The notes under the pieces: model-generated
The model's database searches: none
What the model was told of the DNA's origin: nothing
What the model saw: the letters and a program-made list of their open reading frames with translations, nothing else
Position numbers and translations under genes: made by a program
Part shown: positions 1 through 8,777 of the stretch, piece by piece
How the letters are laid out: every line of letters starts with the position of its first letter
How positions within the stretch are numbered: position 1 is the first letter of the stretch
Source: Jannaschia rubra
GTDB taxonomy: Bacteria; Pseudomonadota; Alphaproteobacteria; Rhodobacterales; Rhodobacteraceae
DNA: 64,000 nt
Direction: 5' to 3'
NCBI RefSeq assembly: GCF_001403735.1
Contig: NZ_CXPG01000020.1
Span: 620,001 to 684,000 of the forward strand

Positions 1-296
1 GCGCGATGCTGGGCATCTTTCCGGTGACGCTCTACCTCGCCGGGTTCGCAGACCTGCGCGACATGCAGATCCTCATCGCGATCTGGGTCGTTTTCGTCGG
101 CGCGATGATGATCGCGCGGTTCAGCACCATCTCGCTCAAGGCGATGCGCGTCGACCGCGACAACGTGGTCTACGTCCTGCTCGGCGCGGCGCTCATCATC
201 GGTCTGATGCTCACGCGCATCTGGCTGTTCCACGTCTGCGCGACGGTCATCTATCTGGCGATCCTGGGATGGGGCCTCGTCCGGCGCCGGGCCTGA
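1..296 (+). CDS. pssA: C-terminal end of a CDP-alcohol phosphatidyltransferase, probably phosphatidylserine synthase (partial)
   Basis: The reading frame is open at the left edge, so only about the last 97 residues are visible. They form three hydrophobic segments and contain the stretch ARFSTISLKAMRV, which resembles the cytoplasmic loop (R-P-T-x-S-x-K-x-x-x-V) that follows the catalytic domain in bacterial PssA. PssA joins CDP-diacylglycerol to serine as the first step towards phosphatidylethanolamine. The catalytic DGxxAR motif lies outside the window, so the assignment rests on the C-terminus alone. It converges on gcrA with a 10-bp gap. Another membrane protein of similar topology cannot be excluded. 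Confidence 0.55.
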   Translation, partial: AMLGIFPVTLYLAGFADLRDMQILIAIWVVFVGAMMIARFSTISLKAMRVDRDNVVYVLLGAALIIGLMLTRIWLFHVCATVIYLAILGWGLVRRRA

Positions 297-306
297 CCCC
301 CCCGAC

Positions 307-921
307 CTAGCGTTTGCGATCGCGGCGCGACGACATGGGCTGGAAGGCCACGGAGACATGCGCCTCGCAATAGGGCTTGCCCGTCTGGGTCTGAAGTCCG
401 CAGAACCAGAACTTCTCGGTCGCAGGGTCGCCGATAGGCCACTTGCAGGTCCGTTCGGTCAACTCCATCAGGCTGATCTTCTTGGCCGTCTTCTCGACCG
501 CGTTCACCTTGGCCAGCGCCTCGGGCGAGATCTCGTTGGCCGATGGCTGCGGCGGCAGCGGCTGGCCCGCCATCAGCGGCTTGCGAAGTGAGGTGACATT
601 GGTGCCATGGGGAACGGCCGCCATGGTGCGCGGCTCGTCATCGTCCTCCTCCTCCTCGACGGCGGGCGCCTCGGCGGGCTGCTCGGGCTCGACCACGGGC
701 TCCGGCGCGGGCGCGCGGGCGGGCTTTGCCGCAACCGGCGTCGCCGCAGCGGCGTCAGCCTTGCCGTCGTCCGCGTTCCGGTTCGACAGGCCAAGGCGAT
801 GCACCTTGCCGATGACCGCGTTGCGGGTCACGCCGCCCAGTTCCTTGGCGATCTGCGAAGCGGACGCGCCTTCGCCCCACATGCGCTTGAGCGTCTCGAC
901 GCGGTCGTCGGTCCAGGCCAT
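307..921 (-). CDS. gcrA: GcrA cell-cycle regulator
   Basis: 204 residues. The N-terminal 48 residues (starting MAWTDDRVETLKRMWGEGAS and including GGVTRNAVIGKVHRLGLS) are the GcrA helix-turn-helix. A Pro/Ala/Glu-rich linker with an acidic run (EEEEDDDE) follows at about 50-105. The C-terminus carries the family's cysteine-containing block, with CKWPIGDP, FCG and YCEAH. GcrA is known in alphaproteobacteria to bind sigma70-RNA polymerase and favour promoters with methylated GANTC sites, linking transcription to the cell cycle. The start is preceded by GAGGAGAG at a normal distance. Confidence 0.95.
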   Translation of the reverse strand: MAWTDDRVETLKRMWGEGASASQIAKELGGVTRNAVIGKVHRLGLSNRNADDGKADAAAATPVAAKPARAPAPEPVVEPEQPAEAPAVEEEEDDDEPRTMAAVPHGTNVTSLRKPLMAGQPLPPQPSANEISPEALAKVNAVEKTAKKISLMELTERTCKWPIGDPATEKFWFCGLQTQTGKPYCEAHVSVAFQPMSSRRDRKR

Positions 922-1049
922 TCATCTCTCCTCAAAACTCTCCGTGCCGGCCGCGCGCCTCTGACTGGGGTGGCGATCCCGGGGGAAATGCTATTCTAAG
1001 CACTGGGCGCGCCGGTCACAAGAAGCGCGCGCAATCCGGAGGCCGCTTC

Positions 1050-1859
1050 ATGTCCGATACCACCGAGAGGCAACAGGGCACCCGTCGCTTCGGGCGCGTC
1101 AACTGGCTGGGAATGTGGACGCTGGCCCTGCGCGAGACGCGCCGCTTCCTCGCCGTCTGGACGCAGACCCTCATGGCGCCGCTGGTGACGGCGGGATTGT
1201 TCCTGCTGATCTTCAACGTGGCCATCGGACCGACGCGCGGCGACGTGATGGGCGTGGGTTTCGTGCATTTCCTGGCGCCCGGCATCCTGATGATGACGGT
1301 GATCCAGAACAGCTTCGCCAATGTGTCCTCCTCCATCGTGATCTCCAAGGTGCAGGGCAACATCGTCGACACGCTGATGCCGCCCCTCTCGGCGATGGAG
1401 CTTCTTGTGGGCTATCTGGCCGGCGGCATCCTGCGCGGCCTGCTGGTCGCCACGGCCATCGCGGTGATCCTGTTCCCGTTCATCGGCCTCTGGGTCCAGA
1501 ACCCCCTGCTGGCCCTGGTCTGGATCGCGCTCGGCGGGGCGTTCCTGGGCTCGCTCGGCATTGTTGCGGGGATCTTCGCCAACAAGTTCGACCAGATCGC
1601 GGCGATCACGAACTTCATCGTGACCCCGCTCAGCTTCCTGTCGGGCACGTTCTATTCGCTCGATTCGATGCCGCCGATCCTGCGGACGATCAGCCATGCG
1701 AACCCGGTCTACTACCTGATCGACGGGTTGCGGTTCGCGGTGCTCGGCGCGTCGGACAGCCCGCCGGTGCTGGGTTTCGTCGTCGTCGCCCTGTCGACCC
1801 TCGCCGTTGCGGCGCTGGCCTGGTGGATGTTCCGCACGGGATACCGGCTCAAATCCTGA
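1050..1859 (+). CDS. ABC-2 type transporter permease (NodJ/DrrB-like)
   Basis: 269 residues with about six membrane helices and the typical ABC-2 family C-terminus (FLSGTFYSLDSMPPILRTIS followed by HANPVYYLIDGLRF). This family forms the membrane part of exporters for drugs, polysaccharides or lipids and needs a separate ATPase subunit. None is encoded beside it: gcrA lies upstream in the opposite direction and argF downstream is convergent. The substrate cannot be told from the sequence. The partner ATPase must be elsewhere in the genome. Confidence 0.88.
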   Translation: MSDTTERQQGTRRFGRVNWLGMWTLALRETRRFLAVWTQTLMAPLVTAGLFLLIFNVAIGPTRGDVMGVGFVHFLAPGILMMTVIQNSFANVSSSIVISKVQGNIVDTLMPPLSAMELLVGYLAGGILRGLLVATAIAVILFPFIGLWVQNPLLALVWIALGGAFLGSLGIVAGIFANKFDQIAAITNFIVTPLSFLSGTFYSLDSMPPILRTISHANPVYYLIDGLRFAVLGASDSPPVLGFVVVALSTLAVAALAWWMFRTGYRLKS

Positions 1860-1865
1860 CCGCCG

Positions 1866-2792
1866 CTAGAGGCCCAGGCACCAGCGCATGATCGCCTTCT
1901 GCGCATGCAGCCGGTTCTCGGCCTCGTCGAAGACGACCGAGCGGGGTCCGTCGAGCACGGCGTCGGTGATTTCCTCGCCGCGATGGGCGGGCAGGCAGTG
2001 CATCACCAGCGCATCGGCGGGAGCGGCGGCGACCAGCGCCTCGTTCACCTGATAGGGCCGCAGCAGGTTGTGGCGCCGCTGGCGCGAGGATTCCGCGTCG
2101 CCCATGCTGACCCATGTATCGGTGACGATCAGATCGGCGTCGGCGACGGCCGCCGAGGGATCGCGCTCGATGCGGACGTCGCTGCCCGCCCGCCGTGCCG
2201 CCCCGATCAGGTCGTCGCGCGGGTCGAGTTGCGGCGGCCCGGAGAAGGTGAAGTCGAACCCGAAGCTGCCAGCCGCATGCAGGAACGACTGCGCCACGTT
2301 GTTGCCGTCGCCCATCCAGGCGATCCGCTTGCCGCGGATCGACCCGCGATGTTCCTCATAGGTCATGACGTCGGCCATGATCTGACAGGGATGGCTGCTG
2401 TCGGTCAGGCCGTTGATGACCGGCACGCTGGCATGGTCCGCCATCTCGGTCAGGATGTCCTCGCCGAAGGTGCGGATCATGATGAGGTCGACATAGCGCG
2501 ACAGGACGCGCGCCGTGTCGGCGATCGTCTCGCCATGGCCGAGCTGCATGTCGGTGCCCGACAGCACCATCGTGGTGCCGCCCATCTGCCGCACGCCGAG
2601 GTCGAAGCTGATGCGGGTGCGGGTGGAGGGCTTCTCGAAGATCAGCGCGACGACACGGCCGGCGAGGGGCAGCTCGTCGTCGGGCGTGCCTTTCGGCCGG
2701 TCGCCGCGCGCCGTCTTCATCTGCCGCGCCTGGTCCAGGATCGCGCGCAGGTCGCCCGGATCGGTGCTGTGGATGTCGAGGAAATGGGTCAT
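1866..2792 (-). CDS. argF: ornithine carbamoyltransferase
   Basis: 308 residues, normal for the family. The carbamoyl-phosphate site STRTR is at about residues 56-60, HPCQ sits mid-protein, and the ornithine-site motif HCLPAHRG is near the C-terminus. The enzyme makes citrulline from ornithine and carbamoyl phosphate in cytosolic arginine synthesis. It lies 72 bp downstream of argD on the same strand, so the two probably form an argD-argF operon. GGAGATC precedes the ATG at a good distance. Confidence 0.97.
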   Translation of the reverse strand: MTHFLDIHSTDPGDLRAILDQARQMKTARGDRPKGTPDDELPLAGRVVALIFEKPSTRTRISFDLGVRQMGGTTMVLSGTDMQLGHGETIADTARVLSRYVDLIMIRTFGEDILTEMADHASVPVINGLTDSSHPCQIMADVMTYEEHRGSIRGKRIAWMGDGNNVAQSFLHAAGSFGFDFTFSGPPQLDPRDDLIGAARRAGSDVRIERDPSAAVADADLIVTDTWVSMGDAESSRQRRHNLLRPYQVNEALVAAAPADALVMHCLPAHRGEEITDAVLDGPRSVVFDEAENRLHAQKAIMRWCLGL

Positions 2793-2811
2793 CGGGATCT
2801 CCGGTCGGAAA

Positions 2812-2860
2812 GGCCGGGGGCTGTCTGCCCCCGGACCCCCGAGAGTATTTTCGACAGGAA
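2812..2860. repeat. REP-like intergenic element between argD and argF
   Basis: A perfect 8-bp stem with a 5-nt loop (2814-2821 CCGGGGGC pairs with 2827-2834 GCCCCCGG) is followed by ACCCCCGAGAGTATTTTCGA. From memory, stems of this kind followed by ACCCC(C)GAGAGTATTT are a common dispersed intergenic element in Rhodobacterales genomes. I found no second copy in this window. It ends just before the argD stop codon and may modulate argD/argF read-through. Confidence 0.5.
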
Positions 2861-2864
2861 GACG

Positions 2865-4043
2865 TCAGGCCCTTTCAAGGGCGGTGGCGGCGCGGTCCAG
2901 ACGGGCGACCGCCTCGCGGATGTCCTCGTCGGGAATGTTGAGCGCGGGCAGGATGCGGACCACGTTGTCGGCGGCGGGCACGATGCAGGTCCGCTCGGCA
3001 TAGGCCGCGTCGAGCAGGTCGGTATTGGGCACCCGGCATTTCAGCCCCAGCATCAGGCCCGCCCCGCGGACCGCCTCGAACACGTCGGGGTGGGAAGCGA
3101 CCAACCCCTCCAGCCCCTGCCGGAACAGGCCCGCCTTGCGGCGCACCTCGCCCAGGAAGTCGTCGTTGGCGACGATGTCCATGACGGCGTTTCCCACGGC
3201 ACAGGCGAGCGGGTTGCCACCGTAGGTCGAGCCATGGCTGCCCGCCGTCATGCAGGAGGCGGCGTCTTCGGTGGCGAGCAGCGCCCCCAGCGGGAACCCC
3301 CCGCCGATGCCCTTGGCCACCATCATGATGTCGGGCGCGATGCCGGCCCATTCATGGGCGAACAGACGCCCCGTCCGGCCCATGCCGCACTGCACCTCGT
3401 CCAGGATCATGAGCGCGCCGGTCTCGTCGCAGAGGTCGCGCAGGCCCTTGAGGCACTGGTCGGGCACCGGCACGATGCCGCCTTCGCCCTGCACCGGCTC
3501 AAGGATGACGGCGGCCACATCGGGAGCCTTCATCGCCTCGTGCAGCGCGTCGTGGTCGCCGAAGGGCAGGTGGCGGAAGCCGGGCAGGAGGGGGCCGAAC
3601 CCCTTGGTCATCTTTTCGGACCCGGCGGCCGCGATCCCGGCGGAGGAGCGGCCGTGGAAGCTTCCGGTGAACGCCAGGATCACGTGGCGCTCCGGCTGCC
3701 CCCGGTCGGACCAGTAGCGGCGCGCCATCTTGACGGCCAGTTCGCAGGCCTCCGTGCCGGAGTTGGTGAAGAAGCAGGTGTCGGCGAAGGTCGCCTCAAC
3801 CAGCTTTTCGGCCAGCGCCTCCTGCTGGGGGATATGGTAGAGGTTCGACGTATGCCAGAGCGCCCCCGCCTGTTCGGTCAGCGCCCGCGTCAGCGCGGGG
3901 TTCGCATGGCCCAGGACGTTGACGGCGATGCCCGCGCCCAGGTCGAGAAAGCGTCGCCCGTCCGCTTCCACAAGCCAGCTTCCCTCGCCCGAGACGAAGC
4001 TCAGAGGCGCGCGGTTGTAGGTGGGGAGAACGGCGGAAATCAT
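2865..4043 (-). CDS. argD: acetylornithine aminotransferase
   Basis: 392 residues if translation begins at the ATG giving MISAVLPTYNRAPLSF, which matches the usual N-terminus. The frame is open for 62 more codons upstream, but that part is low-complexity and overlaps the divergent pcs start. The class III aminotransferase signature includes LDEVQCGMGRTG and the PLP lysine in MMVAKGIGGGFP at about residue 244. The enzyme makes N-acetylornithine from the semialdehyde with glutamate as donor, and members often also act in lysine synthesis. First gene of the argD-argF pair. Confidence 0.96.
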   Translation of the reverse strand: MISAVLPTYNRAPLSFVSGEGSWLVEADGRRFLDLGAGIAVNVLGHANPALTRALTEQAGALWHTSNLYHIPQQEALAEKLVEATFADTCFFTNSGTEACELAVKMARRYWSDRGQPERHVILAFTGSFHGRSSAGIAAAGSEKMTKGFGPLLPGFRHLPFGDHDALHEAMKAPDVAAVILEPVQGEGGIVPVPDQCLKGLRDLCDETGALMILDEVQCGMGRTGRLFAHEWAGIAPDIMMVAKGIGGGFPLGALLATEDAASCMTAGSHGSTYGGNPLACAVGNAVMDIVANDDFLGEVRRKAGLFRQGLEGLVASHPDVFEAVRGAGLMLGLKCRVPNTDLLDAAYAERTCIVPAADNVVRILPALNIPDEDIREAVARLDRAATALERA

Positions 4044-4204
4044 GGCGCTCGGGCCTTCTGTCGGTTGGATGGAACGCTTGGCGTGGCGCAATTCGACAGA
4101 CCTGTCAATTCCGGCGGGGGCGGGGCGGCGCGATCCGGTCGGCCGCGTGCCCCTGCGGCATCCATGTCTCGACAAGGCGGGGGATTCGGGGGCATGGGTG
4201 ACAC

Positions 4205-4909
4205 ATGATCTGGCCCCGCACCCGCGCATTGTCCGTCCATCTCCTGACCGCGACCGGCGTCGTCTTCGCGATGTTCTCGCTTCTCGCGGCGGTCGAGGGG
4301 GCCTGGTCGGGCATGTTCCTGTGGTTGCTCGTCGCGCTGATCGTCGATGGCATAGACGGCCCGCTGGCCCGCCGCTGGGACGTGACGCTGCATGCGGCCC
4401 GCTTCGACGGGGTGCTGCTGGACCTCATCATCGACTACCTGACCTATGTGTTCATCCCGGTCTACGCGCTCTATGCCTCGGGGCTGGTCGCGGGCTGGGC
4501 CGGCTGGGGCATCCTGATCGTGGTTCCCTTCGCCAGCGCCCTCTACTTCTGCGATACGCGGATGAAGACCGAAGACGCGAGCTTCGAAGGCTTCCCCGGC
4601 ACCTGGAACATGGTCGCGCTGGCGGTCTTCATCCTGGAGCCGAATCCATGGCTGACGCTCGTGGTCTCGATCCTCCTGTCGATCGCGATGTTCCTGCCGC
4701 TGCGCTTCGTGCATCCGATGCGGACGCAACAGTGGCGTCCGCTGACCCTGACCGTGACGACGCTCTGGATGGTGCTGGCGCTGGTCGCGGCCTGGGGCGA
4801 GTTCGGGCTCGGCCCGTTGCTCGGCTGGGTCTTCGCGGCCTGCAGTGCCTATCTTCTGGTCGCGGGACTGGTGCAGCAGGCTTTGGCGGGTCTGTCGGGC
4901 CGCGGTTGA
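4205..4909 (+). CDS. pcs: phosphatidylcholine synthase (CDP-diacylglycerol-choline O-phosphatidyltransferase)
   Basis: 234 residues and about eight membrane helices. The CDP-alcohol phosphotransferase motif is present with the wide spacing reported for Pcs enzymes: D51-G52-x2-A55-R56, twelve residues, then G69-x3-D73-x3-D77. Ordinary family members have eight residues in that gap. The enzyme condenses choline with CDP-diacylglycerol in the inner membrane, so the organism can probably make phosphatidylcholine from external choline. It is divergent from argD and converges on the next gene with a 4-bp gap. Confidence 0.92.
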   Translation: MIWPRTRALSVHLLTATGVVFAMFSLLAAVEGAWSGMFLWLLVALIVDGIDGPLARRWDVTLHAARFDGVLLDLIIDYLTYVFIPVYALYASGLVAGWAGWGILIVVPFASALYFCDTRMKTEDASFEGFPGTWNMVALAVFILEPNPWLTLVVSILLSIAMFLPLRFVHPMRTQQWRPLTLTVTTLWMVLALVAAWGEFGLGPLLGWVFAACSAYLLVAGLVQQALAGLSGRG

Positions 4910-4913
4910 CGGC

Positions 4914-5267
4914 TCAGAGGTCTAGCGACCCATCCTCGTTCGGCGTCACGCCATCGGGCAGCGGACCCTCCAGCGGTTCCTTCCGGCGGATCAGGATATC
5001 GCCGTTGGGCAGGATCTCGGGGGCGTGGTAGGTATCCAGATCATCGACCACTTCGCCCAGTTCGTCCTGCAACCGGCGCAGAACGGGGGCCGCGTCGCGT
5101 GCCAGGCCCTTCAGGTCGCGCAGCGCCGGCTCCATCTGCTCCGACAGGCCGTCGAGGAACAGGCGGAACCCGCGCTCCATGTCGCCCGACCCCGCGTCGG
5201 TATCGGTATCCTGGGCGACGGCGGGCGTCGCGGCGAGCAGCAGGGCGAGGACGATCTGTTTCATCAC
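4914..5267 (-). CDS. small secreted protein of unknown function
   Basis: 117 residues. A clear signal peptide (MMKQIVLALLLAATPAVA, cleavage likely before QDTDTD) precedes an acidic helical region and a C-terminal part rich in Pro, Glu and Asp ending DGSLDL. Relatives in Rhodobacterales are, as I recall, sometimes labelled 'AAA+ family ATPase', but there is no Walker motif here and that label should not be copied. The ATG overlaps the stop of the upstream endonuclease-like gene by 4 bp (ATGA), so the two are translationally coupled. Confidence 0.75.
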   Translation of the reverse strand: MMKQIVLALLLAATPAVAQDTDTDAGSGDMERGFRLFLDGLSEQMEPALRDLKGLARDAAPVLRRLQDELGEVVDDLDTYHAPEILPNGDILIRRKEPLEGPLPDGVTPNEDGSLDL

Positions 5268-6277
5268 CCGAATGTGGGGTCCGTCGGCGCGAGATCAAGA
5301 ATGACGGGGAAATGGTCCGACGCATCCAGCAACGCCTGACGCAACACCGCATCTCCGGTCGCCTCCGCATCGTCGAAGGGGTGCAGGATGCGCCAGGTCG
5401 CGCGCGGCCGCAGGTCGGGGCTCACCATGGCGAAATCGAGCAGCGCGTTCAGGTATCGCCGGTTCCCGTTGTCCCAGAACCGCGCCGTCGAGGGCAGCGC
5501 CGCGCCGATGCGGGGCGGACGCGCGCTCGGGTCGAACAGGGCGTTCCCGCCGCTGCCCAGCACGATCTCGACCCCGGACCGGCCGAACAGCGTCTCGAAG
5601 GCGTCGAGGCCGGGGCCGTCGTTGAAATCGCCCGCCACGATCAGGCTGCGACCCTGGGCCAGATGCTGATCGACGCGGCGGCGCAACCAGACGCATTGGG
5701 CCAGTTGCTTGCGCCGGTTCAGGATATTCAGCCGCAGCGCGTCCTGCGGGTCACTTGCGCCATGGGCGGATTTCGATTTGGCGTGCACCCCGATCAGATG
5801 CAGCGGCCCGATGGGCGTCACCAGATCCAGCTCCACCGGCGGCTTCGACCAGACGAGATGCTCCGCCCGCAGGTCGCTGTCGAGGTCGAAGCCGAACATC
5901 CGGTCGAACCGGGGGGCGTCGTCCGCTTCGCCCGGGGCGTGGCGGGGGGTGACGCGGGCGGGGTCGAACATCAACGCCAGTTCCTGACGCGTATCGTTGG
6001 CGAAACCGATCATCGCCCGCGACACCCGCAGCCCCCTGTCCTCGGCGAAGGTCTCCAGCGCCACGCGGGTCGACCGGCTGGGGCTGTCGTCGGGCGCCTC
6101 GACCACCAGAACCGCATCGGCGTCCACATGACGCAGCACATGGGCCACGGCGTCGAGTTGCCGCGCCTTGGTCACGCCGTATCGCGCCGACCAGTCGTCG
6201 GTCGCGTCGGGGGTGCCGTCGTCGCGGAACAGCCGGTCGAACCATTCCACGTTCCACGTCACCAGACGAAAGGTCAC
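5264..6277 (-). CDS. endonuclease/exonuclease/phosphatase (EEP) family hydrolase
   Basis: 337 residues from a GTG start at 6277, chosen because GTGA overlaps the stop of the djlA-like gene. An upstream ATG at 6304 would add nine residues. EEP motifs appear in order: TWNVEWF with the metal-binding Asn, VVEAPD with the metal Glu, GDFND with the catalytic Asp, and SDHFPV with the general-base His. No signal peptide is evident with the GTG start. The substrate (nucleic acid, phospholipid or phosphoinositide) cannot be told. Middle gene of a tightly coupled djlA - EEP - small secreted protein run. Confidence 0.88.
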   Translation of the reverse strand: MTFRLVTWNVEWFDRLFRDDGTPDATDDWSARYGVTKARQLDAVAHVLRHVDADAVLVVEAPDDSPSRSTRVALETFAEDRGLRVSRAMIGFANDTRQELALMFDPARVTPRHAPGEADDAPRFDRMFGFDLDSDLRAEHLVWSKPPVELDLVTPIGPLHLIGVHAKSKSAHGASDPQDALRLNILNRRKQLAQCVWLRRRVDQHLAQGRSLIVAGDFNDGPGLDAFETLFGRSGVEIVLGSGGNALFDPSARPPRIGAALPSTARFWDNGNRRYLNALLDFAMVSPDLRPRATWRILHPFDDAEATGDAVLRQALLDASDHFPVILDLAPTDPTFG

Positions 6278-6951
6278 GCCGTTCCGGCCTGGATGTTCTC
6301 CCACGCGCGGTTGACGGCGATCAGCCGCTTCTCGGCCAGCTTCACCGCCTCCTCCGGCAGGCCCCGCGCCATCAGGCGGTCGGGGTGGCTTTCGCGCACC
6401 GCAGCTCGCCAGGCGGCGCGGATGTCTTCCATCGCCGTGTCGCGGGTCACGCCCAGCACCTCATAGCAATCGGGCTCACCCCCGGCGAAGCGGGCGCGCA
6501 GGCTGCGGAACTCCCGGTCGGGCAGGCGGAAGATGGCGGCGACCCGGTGCAGGAAATCGTCCTCCGCCGGGTGATACTGGCCGTCGGCCATGGCGATGTG
6601 GAACAGCCCCTCCATCAGGTCGCGCAGGGTATCGGCATCCTCGGCAAACATCGTCTTGATGCGGCGCGCATAGTCCTCGTAGCCGGCGACATCGGTGCGG
6701 GCGAGGTCGAAGACCCGGGCGGCATGGGCCGTCTCGGACGGAGCGATCGTGAACACTTCGCGGAAGGCCGCCACCTCGTCACGGGTGACGCGGCCGTCGG
6801 CCTTGGCCATCTTGGCGCCCAGTGCGATCACCGCGATGGTGAAGGCGACGGACCGTTCGGGCGGGGTCCTCAGGCGGTCGAACAGGCCCGACAGGGCCTC
6901 GCCCGGCGCAAGGCTCGACAGGGCGTCCAGGATGCGGGTCCAGAGGCTCAT
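6274..6951 (-). CDS. DjlA-like protein with TerB and DnaJ domains
   Basis: 225 residues. Residues about 30-150 form a TerB-like helical domain (KMAKADGRVTRDEVAAFREV, MADGQYHPAEDDF). The C-terminal 65 residues are a J-domain beginning CYEVLGVTRD with the DnaK-contacting HPD motif in ESHPDRLMARG. Unlike E. coli DjlA there is no clear N-terminal membrane anchor, only a weak hydrophobic stretch. It probably recruits DnaK to a specific client. It follows cobS by 9 bp and overlaps the EEP gene start. Confidence 0.9.
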   Translation of the reverse strand: MSLWTRILDALSSLAPGEALSGLFDRLRTPPERSVAFTIAVIALGAKMAKADGRVTRDEVAAFREVFTIAPSETAHAARVFDLARTDVAGYEDYARRIKTMFAEDADTLRDLMEGLFHIAMADGQYHPAEDDFLHRVAAIFRLPDREFRSLRARFAGGEPDCYEVLGVTRDTAMEDIRAAWRAAVRESHPDRLMARGLPEEAVKLAEKRLIAVNRAWENIQAGTA

Positions 6952-6960
6952 GCCGCCACC

Positions 6961-7692
6961 CTAGCGCGAGGTCAGCGCGACGAGAACGGCAATCTCGGAA
7001 AGTTGCTGGATCGTGCCCAGCACGTCGCCCGTCTGTCCGCCGATCCGCGACCGGGCCAGATGCCCGACCCCCAGCAGGACGCCCGCGACCAGCATTGCCG
7101 CCACCAGACCGTGCCCGCCGAAGAACAGGAGCACGAGGCCGGCCAGCAGCAGCCCGGCCTGCGCGGCCCAGGCGGGGGGGCGCCCGGCGCCCCGCGACAC
7201 GCCGTCGTCCCGGGCGGCAGGCAGCCAGCGCATCGCGATGGCCATGGGCGCGCGGCTGACGATGGCGGCCGCCAGCACCACCTCGACCATCTGTCCCTGT
7301 TGCAGCGCGATGGCGATCAGCGCCCACCGCAGCAGCAGCGACAGGACCAGCGCGATCACGCCGTAGGTGCCGATCCGGCTGTCGCGCATGATCTCCAGCC
7401 GACGGTCGCGGGTGCCCCCGCCCCAGAGGCCGTCGGCTGCATCGGCCAGCCCGTCCTCGTGCAATGCCCCCGTCAGCAGGATCAGCGACAGAAGCACCAC
7501 CGCCGCGACCACCGGCGGCTCGGCCCCCATGGCGCCGAGGGCCGTGCCCACCCCCGCCGCGATCGCCCCGATGAGCCCGCCCACGACGGGCCAGGCCCAG
7601 GCGGCGCGCGCGGCGGGATCGGTCGGCCGCCCGCGGACGGGCAGGCGCGTCAGGAGCATCGCGGCCGAAACAAGGTCTGACGTCGGGGACAT
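6961..7692 (-). CDS. cobS: adenosylcobinamide-GDP ribazoletransferase (cobalamin synthase)
   Basis: 243 residues, strongly hydrophobic, about six helices. The family block is present: [20 protein letters not shown] followed by [13 protein letters not shown]. CobS joins adenosylcobinamide-GDP to alpha-ribazole(-5'-phosphate) at the inner membrane, the last assembly step of cobalamin. It is divergent from cobT, which makes the alpha-ribazole phosphate; the two share an 83-bp spacer, too short for an ordinary cobalamin riboswitch, and I saw none. Confidence 0.95.
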   Translation of the reverse strand: MSPTSDLVSAAMLLTRLPVRGRPTDPAARAAWAWPVVGGLIGAIAAGVGTALGAMGAEPPVVAAVVLLSLILLTGALHEDGLADAADGLWGGGTRDRRLEIMRDSRIGTYGVIALVLSLLLRWALIAIALQQGQMVEVVLAAAIVSRAPMAIAMRWLPAARDDGVSRGAGRPPAWAAQAGLLLAGLVLLFFGGHGLVAAMLVAGVLLGVGHLARSRIGGQTGDVLGTIQQLSEIAVLVALTSR

Positions 7693-7775
7693 GTCGTTCC
7701 ACGGCTGGAAATGGTTCGCTCCGTCGCATATCGCGGGCCACCGGCACCGTAAAGCCGGAGCCGCCCGGAGACCCG

Positions 7776-8777
7776 ATGACCGATCTGACCAGCCTCGCCG
7801 CGATCCGCGCGATCCTCGCCGCCGCCCCGGATGCGTCGGGCGCCGCCCGCAGCGCAGCCGCCGACCGCAACCTGCAGCTGACCAAGCCCCCCGGCGCGCT
7901 TGGCCGGCTGGAGGATCTGGCCGCCTGGTATGCCGGCTGGCGCAACGATCCGCGTCCCCGGATCACCGCGCCGCAGGTCCTGATCTTCGCGGGCAATCAC
8001 GGCGTCGCGGCGCAGGGCGTCAGCGCCTTCCCGGTCGCCGTGACGGCGCAGATGGTCGAGAACTTTCGGGCGGGCGGGGCGGCGATCAACCAGCTTGCCG
8101 AACTGGCCGGGGCCCGCCTCGACGTCCATGCGCTCGACCTCGACCGGCCGACGGCCGACTTCACCCAGGGCGCCGCGATGACGGAGGCCGAGGTCTGCGC
8201 GGCCTTTGCGACGGGGTGGACGGCCGTCGACCCGAAGACCGATCTTCTGGTCACAGGCGAAATGGGCATCGGCAACACCACCTCGGCCGCCGCGATCGCG
8301 GGCGCGCTCCTGGGCGGGGAAGGCTGGGCAGGGCGGGGCACCGGCGTGGACGACGCGGGCCTCGCGCGCAAGGCGGCCGCCATCGCGCAGGGTCTTGCCG
8401 CCAACCCGGACCGCAGCGGCCTCGGCGTCCTCATGGCGCTCGGCGGACGGGAGGTGGCGGCCGTGGCCGGCGCCATCGCGGGGGCGCGTGCGCGGCGCAT
8501 CCCGGTCATCCTCGACGGCTTCATCTGCACCGCGGCCGCCCTCTGCCTCCATGTCGAAGACGCGCGGGCGCTGGACCATTGCGTCGCGGGCCATCTGTCG
8601 GCCGAGGGCGCGCACGACCGGATGCTCGCGGCGCTCGGGATGCAGCCGCTCCTGTCGCTGGGGCTGCGATTGGGCGAAGGTTCGGGCGCGGCGCTCGCGA
8701 TTCAGGTGCTCCGGGGGGCGCTGGCCTGCCATTCCGGCATGGCGACCTTTGCCGAGGCGGGGGTGTCAGGCGCCTAG
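7776..8777 (+). CDS. cobT: nicotinate-nucleotide--dimethylbenzimidazole phosphoribosyltransferase
   Basis: 333 residues. Family motifs include the N-terminal [49 protein letters not shown] and the C-terminal [12 protein letters not shown], which contains the catalytic Glu. The enzyme makes alpha-ribazole-5'-phosphate for the lower ligand of cobalamin. The ATG follows GGAGACCCG. Its stop overlaps the stop of the convergent membrane protein gene by 4 bp. Confidence 0.97.
   Translation: MTDLTSLAAIRAILAAAPDASGAARSAAADRNLQLTKPPGALGRLEDLAAWYAGWRNDPRPRITAPQVLIFAGNHGVAAQGVSAFPVAVTAQMVENFRAGGAAINQLAELAGARLDVHALDLDRPTADFTQGAAMTEAEVCAAFATGWTAVDPKTDLLVTGEMGIGNTTSAAAIAGALLGGEGWAGRGTGVDDAGLARKAAAIAQGLAANPDRSGLGVLMALGGREVAAVAGAIAGARARRIPVILDGFICTAAALCLHVEDARALDHCVAGHLSAEGAHDRMLAALGMQPLLSLGLRLGEGSGAALAIQVLRGALACHSGMATFAEAGVSGA

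Noticed and set aside
1905-4208. A 767-codon open frame on the plus strand
   Set aside because: It lies wholly opposite argF and argD, whose proteins have all catalytic motifs. Its sequence is an Arg/Ala/Gly/His-rich product of antisense high-GC codons.
4914-5267. Label 'AAA+ family ATPase' for the 117-residue secreted protein
   Set aside because: No Walker A or B, and a signal peptide is present. Called unknown instead.
7693-7775. Possible cobalamin riboswitch between cobS and cobT
   Set aside because: The spacer is only 83 bp and no B12-box-like sequence was seen.
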